NCBI RefSeq assembly: GCF_001403615.1
Contig: NZ_LN879457.1
Coordinates: 558,001 to 622,000, forward strand
Length of the DNA stretch: 64,000 nt
Direction: 5' to 3'
DNA from: Desnuesiella massiliensis
GTDB lineage: Bacteria > Bacillota > Clostridia > Clostridiales > Clostridiaceae
Shown in pieces: positions 1 through 8,469 of the stretch. Numbering within the stretch: the stretch's first letter is position 1; each line of letters starts with the position of its first letter. Made by a program: the position numbers and the translations under genes. The notes below the pieces were generated by a model. It worked only from the letters and a program-made list of their open reading frames with translations, made no database searches and was not told the origin of the DNA.

Positions 1-678
1 CAGGGAAAATATATAAAAAGCTTGATTTATGGAGGTCTAGATGGAATAATAACTACTTTTGCAGCCGTTGCAGGGGTAGCAGGGGCATCCTTATCAGCAG
101 GAGTGGTATTAGTTATGGGGTTTGCCAATCTCATAGCAGACGGATTATCTATGTCCATAGGCGACTATTTAAGTACAAAGGCAGAAATAGAATATAAAGC
201 CAAGGAAAGAGAACGGGAGACTTGGGAAGTAGAACATTACCCAGAAGGGGAAAAGCAAGAATTAATAGAGCTTTATGTTAATAAAGGTATAGAAAAAGAA
301 GATGCTAGTACTATTGCAAATATAATATCTAAGAATAAGAAGGCTTGGATAGATATAATGATGGTAGAGGAATTAGGAATTATAGAGGAAAAAGAATCGC
401 CTATAAAAAATGCTTTAGTAACCTTTGTATCCTTTATATTTTTTGGCATAATACCAATATTAGCTTATGTTTTTTCTATGTTTATTCCAGCCTTAACAGG
501 AATATCTTTTATAACTGCTTGTTTATTAACAGCCCTAACTTTATTTATACTAGGAGCATTAAAAGTAAAAATAACTGGTGAAAATTGGATTTTATCTGGA
601 TTTGAAATGCTATTAGTAGGAGGGATTGCCGCAACCAGTGCATATTTTGTGGGAGTACTTTTAGGCAAGGTAATTTAA
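1..678 (+). CDS. VIT1/CCC1-family metal transporter (5' end outside window)
   Basis: Membrane transporter of the VIT1/CCC1 family, which moves Fe2+ or Mn2+. The frame is open back to base 1, so the true start lies upstream and the TTG at 22 is only the first possible internal start. The motif YGGLDGIITTFAAVAGVAGA is the family's first membrane helix, followed by a helix with NLIADGLSMSIGDYLS. A Glu/Lys-rich cytosolic segment (KAEIEYKAKERERETW) corresponds to the metal-binding helices. Three hydrophobic helices close the protein. The family is clear; the metal is inferred only. Confidence 0.88.
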   Translation, partial: QGKYIKSLIYGGLDGIITTFAAVAGVAGASLSAGVVLVMGFANLIADGLSMSIGDYLSTKAEIEYKAKERERETWEVEHYPEGEKQELIELYVNKGIEKEDASTIANIISKNKKAWIDIMMVEELGIIEEKESPIKNALVTFVSFIFFGIIPILAYVFSMFIPALTGISFITACLLTALTLFILGALKVKITGENWILSGFEMLLVGGIAATSAYFVGVLLGKVI

Positions 679-699
679 TGCACAATGAACTGTAAATTC

Positions 700-725
700 A
701 AAAAAGCGACTTTCGTCGCTTTTTT
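700..725. terminator. Bidirectional rho-independent terminator
   Basis: A GCGAC/GTCGC stem with a TTTC loop is flanked by an A run on the left and a T run on the right. It can serve both the transporter on the plus strand and the ATP-cone gene converging from the minus strand. Confidence 0.85.
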
Positions 726-753
726 CTTAATATGCATATTATTCTTATAAATT

Positions 754-1023
754 TTAATCTTGAATAGAGTGATTAATATATTCTTTTAAGATAGATTTAA
801 AGTTATTACTTTTTAGCACTTCAATAGTAACAGCAAAAACCTCATAGGACGAAGTATTGTCATTTCTTAGCGCTTTAATTTTAGTAAATATCTCTTTTGC
901 TAGCAAATTAGCGTCGGCTTCATTTAGAGGAGTCTTTGCATCTAGTGATGCGTTTATAATGCCGGTTTTTAGTTTTTCCATATCAAACTCTTCTGATTTT
1001 TTATTTTTCTTAATAATTAGCAT
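754..1023 (-). CDS. Stand-alone ATP-cone domain protein
   Basis: A small protein of 89 residues that is essentially one ATP-cone domain, the nucleotide-sensing module of NrdR and of class I/III ribonucleotide reductases. It starts MLIIKKNKKSEEFDMEKL, and the conserved pattern of a basic N-terminus, 'F....' and 'I.....LK' helices runs through the whole protein. There is no zinc ribbon as in NrdR and no reductase fused to it. The start at 1023 is chosen because GGGGAGGGG lies just upstream; a longer in-frame ATG at 1041 would place that ribosome site inside the gene. It follows yitT on the same strand after 76 bases and may share its transcript. Function unknown; a regulatory ATP sensor is an inference. 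Confidence 0.75.
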   Translation of the reverse strand: MLIIKKNKKSEEFDMEKLKTGIINASLDAKTPLNEADANLLAKEIFTKIKALRNDNTSSYEVFAVTIEVLKSNNFKSILKEYINHSIQD

Positions 1024-1099
1024 TTTGATTCCCCTCCCCATTTTTATAAATTTTGTATGTATGTTAATTATAAAATGTCTTACAAAATATTAAAGAGAT

Positions 1100-1957
1100 T
1101 TATATATTTTTAAAGCCCTTGCCAGTTACATCTGATACATCTATCACTGATATGAAGGCCATAGGGTCTATTTCTTTTACATTTCTTTTTAACTCTACAA
1201 GCTGTCCAAGAGATACTATAGAATATAGCATTTTCTTTGTCTTTTGAGTATAACAGCCTTCAGCATTTAGGGCAGTTACTCCTCTATGAAGGCTATTCAT
1301 TATATAGCTAGTAATTTCTGTTTCTTGATCTGTTATTATAAGCAGCAGCTGCTTTCTATTTAGACCTTTTATAACCTTATCTAATACAAAACTTTGTATA
1401 TACATAGATAAAAGGGTATACAGGGCTTTTGGTAATCCAAAAACAAGAGCTCCTATGGTAACTACCACAAGATTCATCATAAAGCCTAGGTTTCCTATAT
1501 TAAAATTAGAATACTTTTGCCTTATTATCATAGTGATAATGTCTGTACCGCCAGTAGAGCCATTTCTTGAAAAGACTATACCAAAGCCAATACCACATAT
1601 AACTCCACCATAAATGCAATATAGCAAAATATCATTAATTTCTAGAAGCTTAGCTACATTTGAAGTAAGTATCAAACAGGTTGAAAGTGATAGTGTTCCA
1701 AAAGCAGAGTAGAGGGTAAATTTTCTATCAAGCTTTAAATAACTTAATATAAATAAAGGTATGTTAATTAGAAGTATTGTATATCCAGCTTTGAAGGAAG
1801 TGGTGTACTGAACTATTAGGGCAACCCCTGTAACTCCGCCACTTAATAATTTTGCATGAATTAAAAACATGTTTATACCTATAGAGCCTATTAAACAACC
1901 TATAAATATTAATATAAGATCCTTTATAAAATACATTTTCTGTGTTTTGCTTTCCAT
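1100..1957 (-). CDS. YitT family membrane protein (DUF161 + DUF2179)
   Basis: Integral membrane protein of the YitT family, 285 residues. About five hydrophobic helices occupy the first 190 residues, with family motifs LLSGGVTGVALI and RNGSTGGTDIITMII. A soluble DUF2179 domain follows (LLIITDQETEITSYIMNSLHRGVTALNAEGCYT). An AGGAGT ribosome site sits upstream of the ATG at 1957. Transport substrate and physiological role are not known for the family. It is probably cotranscribed with the downstream ATP-cone gene. Confidence 0.9.
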   Translation of the reverse strand: MESKTQKMYFIKDLILIFIGCLIGSIGINMFLIHAKLLSGGVTGVALIVQYTTSFKAGYTILLINIPLFILSYLKLDRKFTLYSAFGTLSLSTCLILTSNVAKLLEINDILLYCIYGGVICGIGFGIVFSRNGSTGGTDIITMIIRQKYSNFNIGNLGFMMNLVVVTIGALVFGLPKALYTLLSMYIQSFVLDKVIKGLNRKQLLLIITDQETEITSYIMNSLHRGVTALNAEGCYTQKTKKMLYSIVSLGQLVELKRNVKEIDPMAFISVIDVSDVTGKGFKNI

Positions 1958-2173
1958 AAAATAACTCCTTTTTCTAAGAAAATTATGTAAAATATATGAG
2001 TGTGATTATTAGCTATCTTTTGAATATATATATGTAAATTATAACATAGATATGGTTACTTTACATTATATTATGCATCGAAAAAGCATAACATATGTTA
2101 CAGTATTTATATGTCCATTAGGGTATAATATAGCTTAGAAAGAGTGAAAAATATTTAAATTGTAGGTGATAGT

Positions 2174-2899
2174 ATGAATTTTTATAATGTGTTAAGCAAA
2201 TATTATGATGTTATCTTTACTAAAGATGAAAATACGGTTAATTTTTTAAAAGAAGATCTTCAGATAAATTCAAATGTATTAGATGTGGCTTGTGGTACTG
2301 GGACTTACTCTATAGCTTTAGGAGAACAAGGGAATAAAGTTCAAGGTATGGATTTAGATGAAGAAATGATTAATAAAGCTATAGTAAAAAATCACAATAA
2401 CAATGCTAGCTTTATAGTAGGGGATATGTTAAAACTAGAAAATATATATGAAGCTCATAGCTTTCACAAAGTATTTTGTATAGGAAATTCTTTAGTGCAT
2501 TTAAAAACTAAAGAAGAAATAGAAAAGGCTATAGAGCAGATGTATAAGGTTTTAAAGAAAGAAGGAACTTTAGTTATACAAATTATTAATTATGATAGAA
2601 TACTAAACAAAAATATAAAAGCGTTACCTACTATCCTACGAGAAGAAGAAGGAGTAGAGTTTGTTAGGAAATATGAATTAAATGGAGAAGGAAAAATAGT
2701 ATTTTTAGGACAGATAAACATAGAAGAGGATGGAAATAGTTATGAAAATGGAGTAGAACTAATTCCATTGCAGAGTGAAGAAATAAATCAAATGCTATTA
2801 AAAATTGGATTCAAAAATATAAAGTTTTATGGAAGCTTTAAAAAAGAAGTATATAATAAAGAGGAGTCCTATGCTTTAGTGCTAAGGGCTGAGAAGTGA
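2174..2899 (+). CDS. Class I SAM-dependent methyltransferase
   Basis: Predicted S-adenosylmethionine-dependent methyltransferase, 241 residues, cytosolic. Motif I is VLDVACGTGTYSIALGEQG (about residues 36-54), followed by the acidic ribose-binding loop GMDLDEEMI and a motif II-like segment FHKVFCIGNSLVHLK. The C-terminal half is a beta-rich substrate domain with no recognisable specificity. It stands alone between divergent and convergent neighbours, so the context gives no clue to substrate. Confidence 0.88.
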   Translation: MNFYNVLSKYYDVIFTKDENTVNFLKEDLQINSNVLDVACGTGTYSIALGEQGNKVQGMDLDEEMINKAIVKNHNNNASFIVGDMLKLENIYEAHSFHKVFCIGNSLVHLKTKEEIEKAIEQMYKVLKKEGTLVIQIINYDRILNKNIKALPTILREEEGVEFVRKYELNGEGKIVFLGQINIEEDGNSYENGVELIPLQSEEINQMLLKIGFKNIKFYGSFKKEVYNKEESYALVLRAEK

Positions 2900-2914
2900 T
2901 ATTGTAAAAAATCA

Positions 2915-2970
2915 ATATAAAAAATATGCAAACAACTTTCCTAGAGCCTTAAACTAAGAAAGTTGTTTGC
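2915..2970 (-). terminator. Terminator for the DUF3795 gene on the minus strand
   Basis: GCAAACAACTTTC (2928-2940) pairs perfectly with GAAAGTTGTTTGC (2958-2970). Read on the minus strand the hairpin is followed by ATATTTTTTATA, so it suits the leftward DUF3795 transcript. The plus-strand methyltransferase may also end here, although its T run is weak. Confidence 0.75.
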
Positions 2971-3029
2971 AGATGTAAATTTTAATAGTTTATTATGGTA
3001 ATATGCGGGGTTAGGGGGCTTTTTAATAA

Positions 3030-3383
3030 TTACTGATTATTTTTTAAAGACGCTCTAATTAATTCCAAATTAGCCTTAGCTTCAGGAATGTTTTTTATGA
3101 AAGAACCTAATTTTTCACAGGCAAAATCGCTGCAATTAGCACAGCTATTAAGTTCTTTTTCAGCACCACAGCTTCTTATTTTGCATATACCGCAGTACTT
3201 TGATAATCTTGCATTATTAGTGCAACCATCACAGATTACATCATCAGCATTGACCACATCGCCAAATTCCTTTGACCAAACCTCTGCCACCTTAACCCTA
3301 TCCTCATAGCTATTATTTTGAGTGGCTAGATAAGCTGAACATTGAGAACAGTTTATTCCACATAGACCTATCATTGAACTCAT
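3030..3383 (-). CDS. DUF3795 cysteine-rich protein
   Basis: Protein of 117 residues with about ten cysteines in pairs: IGLCGINCSQCSAYLAT at the N-terminus, VICDGCTNN, YCGICKIRSC and CANCSDFACEKL. This spacing is typical of DUF3795 proteins, which probably bind metal, but no activity is established. The ATG at 3383 has a strong GGGAGGTGG ribosome site; the ORF could be extended 21 codons upstream but that region looks non-coding. It lies downstream of the WYL regulator on the same strand, 67 bases away, suggesting cotranscription or control by it. Confidence 0.82.
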   Translation of the reverse strand: MSSMIGLCGINCSQCSAYLATQNNSYEDRVKVAEVWSKEFGDVVNADDVICDGCTNNARLSKYCGICKIRSCGAEKELNSCANCSDFACEKLGSFIKNIPEAKANLELIRASLKNNQ

Positions 3384-3450
3384 AATTTCCACCTCCCAAT
3401 ATTTATTATAGGTAGGTAAATATGACAACTGTATGTCAGATATCATATAT

Positions 3451-4377
3451 TTATTTATATTTTTTTACTATGTTATTAGCTTTATTATATATAATCTCTC
3501 TTATATGAGTAGGGGAAAGTACCTCCACTTGATCACCAAAGCTTAATATAGTGTTATAAACCCAATCATCTTCCGAATAATTGACCCTTACCATGGAAGA
3601 GCCATCTTCAAAAAAAGTTATATCTTCACCTTCGAACATATCCATTACTTTTCCTGAAACTAGGCTTGAAAACCTCATAACTATCTCAACACTAGGCGCC
3701 TTTAGAAAATCTTTATGGCTCCACACCGTTGGGTTAGCTTCGTTTCGAGGTGAAAAGCAGTTATTTGTAGCTTTTAAATCCCGTATACGAGATAACCTGA
3801 ATATTCTAAAATCCTGTTTAGCTTGGCAGTAGCCATAGAAATACCAACAGTAGGATTTAAATATAATGGTATAAGGTTCTACTATTCTTTGAGAAAAATC
3901 TCCTTTAGCATTTACATAATTAAATTCAATTAATTTATTATCATCGATAGTCTCATTAATTAATGTTAGTTTGTTGGACAGAGTATGATTGTAGCCGTAG
4001 TAGCTAAAATCCACTATAAATTTATCTTTTTTACTAGGAAGTTCCCTAGTACTGGGAGATAAGATGTCTACTTTGCTTAATGTAGAAGAAAGCTTGTCAT
4101 CCTTAATAGCACTAGTTATTCCTTTTAAAGCAGCCTTAATGGATAAAATATCCTCTGTCTTTAAAAGATGCTTTTCAAGACGATAATTCTCCATTAAGGA
4201 AAAGCCACCATTACTTCCAGCATGTGAGGTAATAGGGAGGCCAGCCATACAGAGATACTCTATATCTCTATAAATCGTTCTTTGAGAAACCTCAAAATAC
4301 TCTGCTAGTTCAGAGGCACTGATTTTATTTTTGTTTATTAATAATAACACTATACTGATTAATCTATCTATCTTCAT
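3451..4377 (-). CDS. YafY-type HTH/WYL transcriptional regulator
   Basis: DNA-binding regulator, 308 residues. The N-terminal HTH_11 domain reads LISIVLLLINKNKISASELAEYFEVSQRTIYRDIEYL (split here: the helix-turn-helix is about residues 18-42). A WYL ligand-sensing domain follows at about 140-220, containing YFYGYCQAKQDFRIFRLSRI. A C-terminal WCX-like extension ends the protein. In this family the WYL domain senses small molecules or nucleic acids. The DUF3795 gene immediately downstream is a candidate target or partner. Confidence 0.9.
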   Translation of the reverse strand: MKIDRLISIVLLLINKNKISASELAEYFEVSQRTIYRDIEYLCMAGLPITSHAGSNGGFSLMENYRLEKHLLKTEDILSIKAALKGITSAIKDDKLSSTLSKVDILSPSTRELPSKKDKFIVDFSYYGYNHTLSNKLTLINETIDDNKLIEFNYVNAKGDFSQRIVEPYTIIFKSYCWYFYGYCQAKQDFRIFRLSRIRDLKATNNCFSPRNEANPTVWSHKDFLKAPSVEIVMRFSSLVSGKVMDMFEGEDITFFEDGSSMVRVNYSEDDWVYNTILSFGDQVEVLSPTHIREIIYNKANNIVKKYK

Positions 4378-4633
4378 TTTATAACACCACTTTTTATAAA
4401 TTATTAAAATATATAGAATTTTATTAACAAATTTTATAAATTCTTAATTACCAATTATTTTAAATATATGCTATGATATATTTCAGTGGTAAATTTGGAC
4501 ATATTAGCTTTATTTTTCATCATTTGTGCAATAAATCATTGGATGGGTAAATTAAATGGAGTATAATAATTATAGCTTATTTTTATAAGATGATGTGTCG
4601 AAAAAAGTTTTAGCACATGGGGGAGGAAACAAA
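4378..4633. other. Intergenic region between the WYL regulator and the chemotaxis receptor
   Basis: AT-rich divergent promoter region. It was examined for a c-di-GMP-I riboswitch, which often precedes clostridial receptors, and none of the conserved GEMM core was found. An AAATGGAGTATAATAATT segment at about 4554 may contain a -10 element. A clear GGGGGAGG ribosome site is at 4619-4626. Confidence 0.5.
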
Positions 4634-6346
4634 ATGTCTTTTTTCAGAAATTTAAAAATTAGAACTAAATTGTACTTAGTTTTTTCAATTAGTACTTTCA
4701 TGGTTGTATTGGTAGGGGCTGTAGGAGTGTCTGGTTTGTATAAAGTGGACACAAATAGTGATTCCATGTATTATAACAATTTGACGAGTATAAACAATTT
4801 ACATATCATGAAAGAGCATCTTTTAGACATAAGATTAAACATGGTTACCGCTATAAATTCTTCAGATAAGCAACAACAAGAAGCTGCTATTTCAACTATA
4901 AAGAAGCATACAGAAGAAATTGCAGCCATTATAAGTGAGTTAGATAAGGCGAAAATGGAAGCGGATTATGAGAAGGTTTGGAATAATTTTAAAAGCGATA
5001 TTGATAAGTATAATTTAAATAAGGATAATATAGTTAAAACTTTAAATAGCAACAATAATGATGAAATTAATAAAATTAAAGGACAAGCTAATGATCTTAA
5101 AGACAGTGCCTTTGACACTATAAATAAGCTTATACAATTAAATAATGACATGGCAAAGAGGGATAATGATGAAAATAATCTAGTTTTTAAGGGCGCATCT
5201 AACTTGATGTTTGTTATACTTATAATAGGTTTTTTAGTGGATTTGGTTTTAGGTTTAATATTATCAAGGTATATGAACAAATCTGTAAAAAGAGGGCTCC
5301 AATTTGCAAACGCTTTAGAGAATGGGGATTTAACCTATAGTATTAATGTAAATAGCAATGACGAATTAGGCTCCTTAGTTAAATCTTTGGACAAGGCTAG
5401 AGAAAGCATGAGAGGGCTTATATCTAATATGGTAATTCAATCAAATAATGTTAATGCAGCTACGCAAGAATTATCTGCTAATGTAGAGGAAATAACGGCT
5501 AAGCTTGAAAATGTGGATAGATTTGCTAAAAGTATAGTTACGGATACAGAGGAAGCTAGTGCTACTACTCAGGAGATATCCGCTTCTATTGAGGAGGTTA
5601 ATGCCAGTATTAATGAACTATCAGGCAGAGCAGTAGAGGGTAGTGGAGAGTCATCAAAAATAAAAGATAGGGCCATTGAGATTAAAACTAAAGGGAAAGA
5701 AGCGAAAATTACAGCAGACGACTTATATAATTCTAAACAGGCTAATATCGTAAGAGCCATTGAAGAAGGTAAGGTAGTAGAAGAGATTAAGGTTATGGCA
5801 GATGCCATTGCTTCTATAGCTGAACAAACAAATTTGCTAGCCTTAAATGCTGCCATTGAAGCTGCTAGGGCCGGTGAACAAGGTAGAGGCTTTGCGGTAG
5901 TTGCTGAAGAAATAAGAAAATTGGCTGAACAATCCGCAGAGAATGTAGGAAACATTCAGAATGTCATAGTAAAGGTTCAGGGGGCCTTCATGAATTTATC
6001 AAATAATTCCCAAGATGTATTGGAGTTTGTAGATAAGAACGTAAAGAGAGATTATGATCTATTAGTGGAGACTGGAGATCAATACGAGGGAGACTCTCAA
6101 TTTGTTAGTACTATGTCTGAAGAAATAGCCTCTATGTCAGAGGAAATAAATGCAACTATAGAAGAGGTGGCAAAGGTAATACAAAATATTGCAGTTTCTT
6201 CTCAACAAACAGCTTCAAATTCTAACGAGATTATGATGAATATAGATGAAACTACAAAGGCTATGGAACAGATCGCCATTACTTCACAAAATCAGGCTAA
6301 TATAGCAGATAACTTAAATAATTTAATTAATAAGTTTAAAATATAG
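4634..6346 (+). CDS. Methyl-accepting chemotaxis protein
   Basis: Transmembrane chemoreceptor of 570 residues. A first membrane helix lies at about 12-34 (LYLVFSISTFMVVLVGAVGV). A four-helix-bundle sensor domain (4HB_MCP type) follows up to about 190, then a second helix (LMFVILIIGFLVDLVLGLIL), HAMP, and the cytoplasmic signalling domain. The CheA/CheW-contacting tip EQTNLLALNAAIEAARAGEQ is intact. The ATG at 4634 is preferred over the upstream GTG at 4595 because GGGGGAGG is correctly spaced. No C-terminal CheR-tethering pentapeptide is seen. Ligand unknown. Confidence 0.95.
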   Translation: MSFFRNLKIRTKLYLVFSISTFMVVLVGAVGVSGLYKVDTNSDSMYYNNLTSINNLHIMKEHLLDIRLNMVTAINSSDKQQQEAAISTIKKHTEEIAAIISELDKAKMEADYEKVWNNFKSDIDKYNLNKDNIVKTLNSNNNDEINKIKGQANDLKDSAFDTINKLIQLNNDMAKRDNDENNLVFKGASNLMFVILIIGFLVDLVLGLILSRYMNKSVKRGLQFANALENGDLTYSINVNSNDELGSLVKSLDKARESMRGLISNMVIQSNNVNAATQELSANVEEITAKLENVDRFAKSIVTDTEEASATTQEISASIEEVNASINELSGRAVEGSGESSKIKDRAIEIKTKGKEAKITADDLYNSKQANIVRAIEEGKVVEEIKVMADAIASIAEQTNLLALNAAIEAARAGEQGRGFAVVAEEIRKLAEQSAENVGNIQNVIVKVQGAFMNLSNNSQDVLEFVDKNVKRDYDLLVETGDQYEGDSQFVSTMSEEIASMSEEINATIEEVAKVIQNIAVSSQQTASNSNEIMMNIDETTKAMEQIAITSQNQANIADNLNNLINKFKI

Positions 6347-6373
6347 ATTTTTTGAACAAAGCTAAAGAACTAA

Positions 6374-6419
6374 AAAAGAGCAATTCTTTCTATAATTTTT
6401 AGAAGGAATTGCTTTTTTT
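6374..6419 (+). terminator. Terminator of the chemotaxis receptor gene
   Basis: AGCAATTCTTTCTA pairs with TAGAAGGAATTGCT and is followed by seven Ts. Confidence 0.88.
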
Positions 6420-6481
6420 ATGAGTATTATACTTTTAAAAAAGTATCAAAATATAAAAATATACATTAGAAAATTATTACA

Positions 6482-6531
6482 TTGACAAAAGGATATTTAA
6501 AGTATTATAATTCAAATGAACGATGTTCATT
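6482..6531 (+). promoter_or_regulatory. Promoter with 17-bp palindromic operator of the TetR gene
   Basis: TTGACA (6482-6487) and TATAAT (6506-6511) are separated by 18 bases. Directly downstream is the perfect palindrome AATGAAC-GAT-GTTCATT (6515-6531), which covers the expected start of transcription. This is the usual arrangement for an autorepressing TetR protein. Confidence 0.82.
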
Positions 6532-6549
6532 AAAAATGAGGTGTTAAAT

Positions 6550-7122
6550 TTGGCTAGAGTTATAGACGACCCTAAGGGTCTAATATTAGATACGGCTCAA
6601 AACATATTATGTAAAGAAGGTTATGCAAAATTAAGCATGAGAAATATTGCTAAGGAGGCAGGTTTAGCAGTAGGAACCATTTATAATTATTATTCCGATA
6701 AAAAGGATTTAGTAATTGGCATGATGGAAGAATATTGGAAAAAATATTTTAAGATACTTGAAGAGATTGAAGCTTCTGAAGAAGATTTTTATTTAAAGCT
6801 TAAAAAAGTATTTCATTATCTGCAAGATTTCATAGCTAACTTTAGAGAAATATGGTTAAAAGTTGAGTTCTATAGTAGCAAGGATTATGTAGAGGCGGGA
6901 ATAGCTAGAGAAGAAATTTATATTGGTAAATATATGAAAAGTATTGAACTATTGCTTATAAAGGAGATATTTAATAATAAACCAGAGCTTTATGATAAAA
7001 TATCTTCAAGGGAATTATCGGAGTTTATTTCAATGAATTTAATAACCATTGTTCAAATGAAGAATTTTAACTATGAATCTTTTGAAAAGGTGTTAAAAAT
7101 CATTATTGGAGAACCTTCATAG
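6550..7122 (+). CDS. TetR/AcrR family transcriptional regulator
   Basis: One-component repressor of 190 residues. The N-terminal helix-turn-helix (about residues 8-55) contains YAKLSMRNIAKEAGLAVGTI and YNYYSDKKDLV, the classic TetR signature. The rest is an all-helical ligand and dimerisation domain. The TTG at 6550 is chosen because GAGGTG lies six bases upstream; the longer ATG at 6523 sits inside the operator. A matching operator precedes the membrane-protein gene at 7237, its likely target. Confidence 0.9.
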   Translation: MARVIDDPKGLILDTAQNILCKEGYAKLSMRNIAKEAGLAVGTIYNYYSDKKDLVIGMMEEYWKKYFKILEEIEASEEDFYLKLKKVFHYLQDFIANFREIWLKVEFYSSKDYVEAGIAREEIYIGKYMKSIELLLIKEIFNNKPELYDKISSRELSEFISMNLITIVQMKNFNYESFEKVLKIIIGEPS

Positions 7123-7178
7123 CAAGATCAGATGTTCTCCAATAGCATAATTATAACTTTAGCCAAGTTATGCAAAGG

Positions 7179-7195
7179 AATGAACCATGTTCATT
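7179..7195 (+). promoter_or_regulatory. TetR-type operator upstream of the small membrane protein
   Basis: Perfect 17-bp palindrome AATGAAC-CAT-GTTCATT. It differs from the operator at 6515-6531 only in the central triplet. A third site with the same TGAAC/GTTCA core is at 56618-56632. Confidence 0.8.
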
Positions 7196-7236
7196 TGTAA
7201 AATATATTAATTCTTATATTAAAGGGAGGAATTTTC

Positions 7237-7605
7237 ATGTTAAAGTATGCAGTAATATTCATAAATCTAGCTTTAGTTTTCTATACTATAGGTGTATGGA
7301 GTGAGAAAAAATCAGGAGAACTTAAATTATGGCATTTAATCATATTTTGGCTTGGATTAGTTTTTGATACAACTGGGACAACTCTTATGAGCAAATTAGC
7401 TAATGATGCTTCTCTGTTTAGTTTTCATGGAATCACAGGTCTATTAGCGATTATCTTAATGCTTTTCCATGCTGGATGGGCTACAATGGTTCTATTGAAG
7501 AATAATATGGAAATGAAAAATAAATTTCATAAATTTAGTATAGTAGTTTGGGTTATATGGTTGGTACCTTTTATTTCAGGAGCTATATTTGCTATGACAA
7601 GATAG
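7237..7605 (+). CDS. Small integral membrane protein, HsmA/TIGR03987-like
   Basis: Protein of 122 residues with four predicted membrane helices: residues 3-20, 34-52, 63-84 and 98-118. Motifs include WHLIIFWLGLVFDTTGT and FHGITGLLAIILMLFHAGWA, with His and Asp residues in the membrane. It resembles the TIGR03987 (HsmA) family as I remember it; no function is established. Its ribosome site is AGGGAGG. The TetR-type palindrome 42 bases upstream of the start indicates control by the adjacent regulator. Confidence 0.75.
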   Translation: MLKYAVIFINLALVFYTIGVWSEKKSGELKLWHLIIFWLGLVFDTTGTTLMSKLANDASLFSFHGITGLLAIILMLFHAGWATMVLLKNNMEMKNKFHKFSIVVWVIWLVPFISGAIFAMTR

Positions 7606-7632
7606 ATTAGCATATATTATAAATAACTTATG

Positions 7633-7696
7633 GTCTGTATGTTACGTATATTTATAGGGAAGCATCTTTCCTTAGAGTACATACAGACTTTTATTT
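7633..7696 (+). terminator. Terminator with long loop
   Basis: GTCTGTATGT pairs with ACATACAGAC across a loop of about 36 bases and is followed by TTTTATTTG. It ends the TetR-controlled transcript. Confidence 0.7.
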
Positions 7697-7714
7697 GTTT
7701 TGGAGGAGAGGGAA

Positions 7715-8386
7715 TTGAAGAGGTTTATGAAGAGAATGGTTATATTTACCCTTGTAAGTTTAGTAATAGGAGCTATTACATTGTTTCTTATTGATAGAAA
7801 TGTAAGGAAAGAGGGGACGAAATACATAGTAGATATGGATGAGGCTCCAGAAGTAGATGCTATATTAGTGCTAGGAGCTTATGTAGACCCTAAAGGTAAT
7901 TTGTGTAATATGCTAGAAGATAGGATGAAATATGGTCTAGAATTATATAATAAAAATAAATCCGGCAAGATGCTTTTAAGTGGAGACCACGGCAAAAATT
8001 CCTATGATGAAGTTAATGCTATGAAAAAATTCGCAGAGGAAAGAGGAGTAAAGAAGGAGAATATATTTTTAGACCATGCAGGCTTTAGCACTTATGAAAG
8101 CATGTATAGAGCAAGGGATATTTTCAAAGCTAAAAAAATATTGATTGTAACGCAGGAATATCATCTTATGAGAGCAGTATATATAGCAAGGAAACTAGGG
8201 ATAGAAGCCTATGGGGTAGCCTCTGACCCTAGAAATTACTATGGAATTGAATATTATAAAAAAAGAGAGATAATAGCAAGAGTAAAAGATTTTCTCATGG
8301 TGAATATAGTAAAACCAAGGCCTACTTATTTAGGGGAAGCTATACCAGTAAGTGGAGACGGAAGGGCTACCCATGATAAGAATTAA
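7715..8386 (+). CDS. SanA/YdcF-type DUF218 membrane-anchored protein
   Basis: Protein of about 223 residues with one N-terminal membrane helix (VIFTLVSLVIGAITLFLI) and a DUF218 domain. Domain motifs are AILVLGAYVDP, MLLSGDHGKNSYDEVNAMK, VKKENIFLDHAGFSTYES and ILIVTQEYHLMRA. SanA, ElyC and YdcF relatives are linked to cell-envelope integrity, but their reaction is unknown. A GGAGGAGAGGG ribosome site precedes the TTG at 7715; an ATG at 7727 is an alternative start, and a longer frame begins at 7700. Confidence 0.85.
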   Translation: MKRFMKRMVIFTLVSLVIGAITLFLIDRNVRKEGTKYIVDMDEAPEVDAILVLGAYVDPKGNLCNMLEDRMKYGLELYNKNKSGKMLLSGDHGKNSYDEVNAMKKFAEERGVKKENIFLDHAGFSTYESMYRARDIFKAKKILIVTQEYHLMRAVYIARKLGIEAYGVASDPRNYYGIEYYKKREIIARVKDFLMVNIVKPRPTYLGEAIPVSGDGRATHDKN

Positions 8387-8415
8387 AAATATTTAATTTA
8401 TTCTGATTTTTTATG

Positions 8416-8444
8416 TTGCAAATACCTCTAGTTGGACATATAAT
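8416..8444 (+). promoter_or_regulatory. Promoter of the glycine cleavage operon
   Basis: TTGCAA (8416-8421), a 17-base spacer and a perfect TATAAT (8439-8444). Transcription would begin near 8451, just ahead of the riboswitch. Confidence 0.75.
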
Positions 8445-8469
8445 TAAAGTATAAAAATAAATACGGTCT

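Noticed and set aside
4481..4633. Possible c-di-GMP riboswitch before the chemotaxis receptor
   Set aside because: None of the conserved GEMM core (CACGCACAGGGCAAACC-like and GGACGCAAAGCC-like segments) is present.
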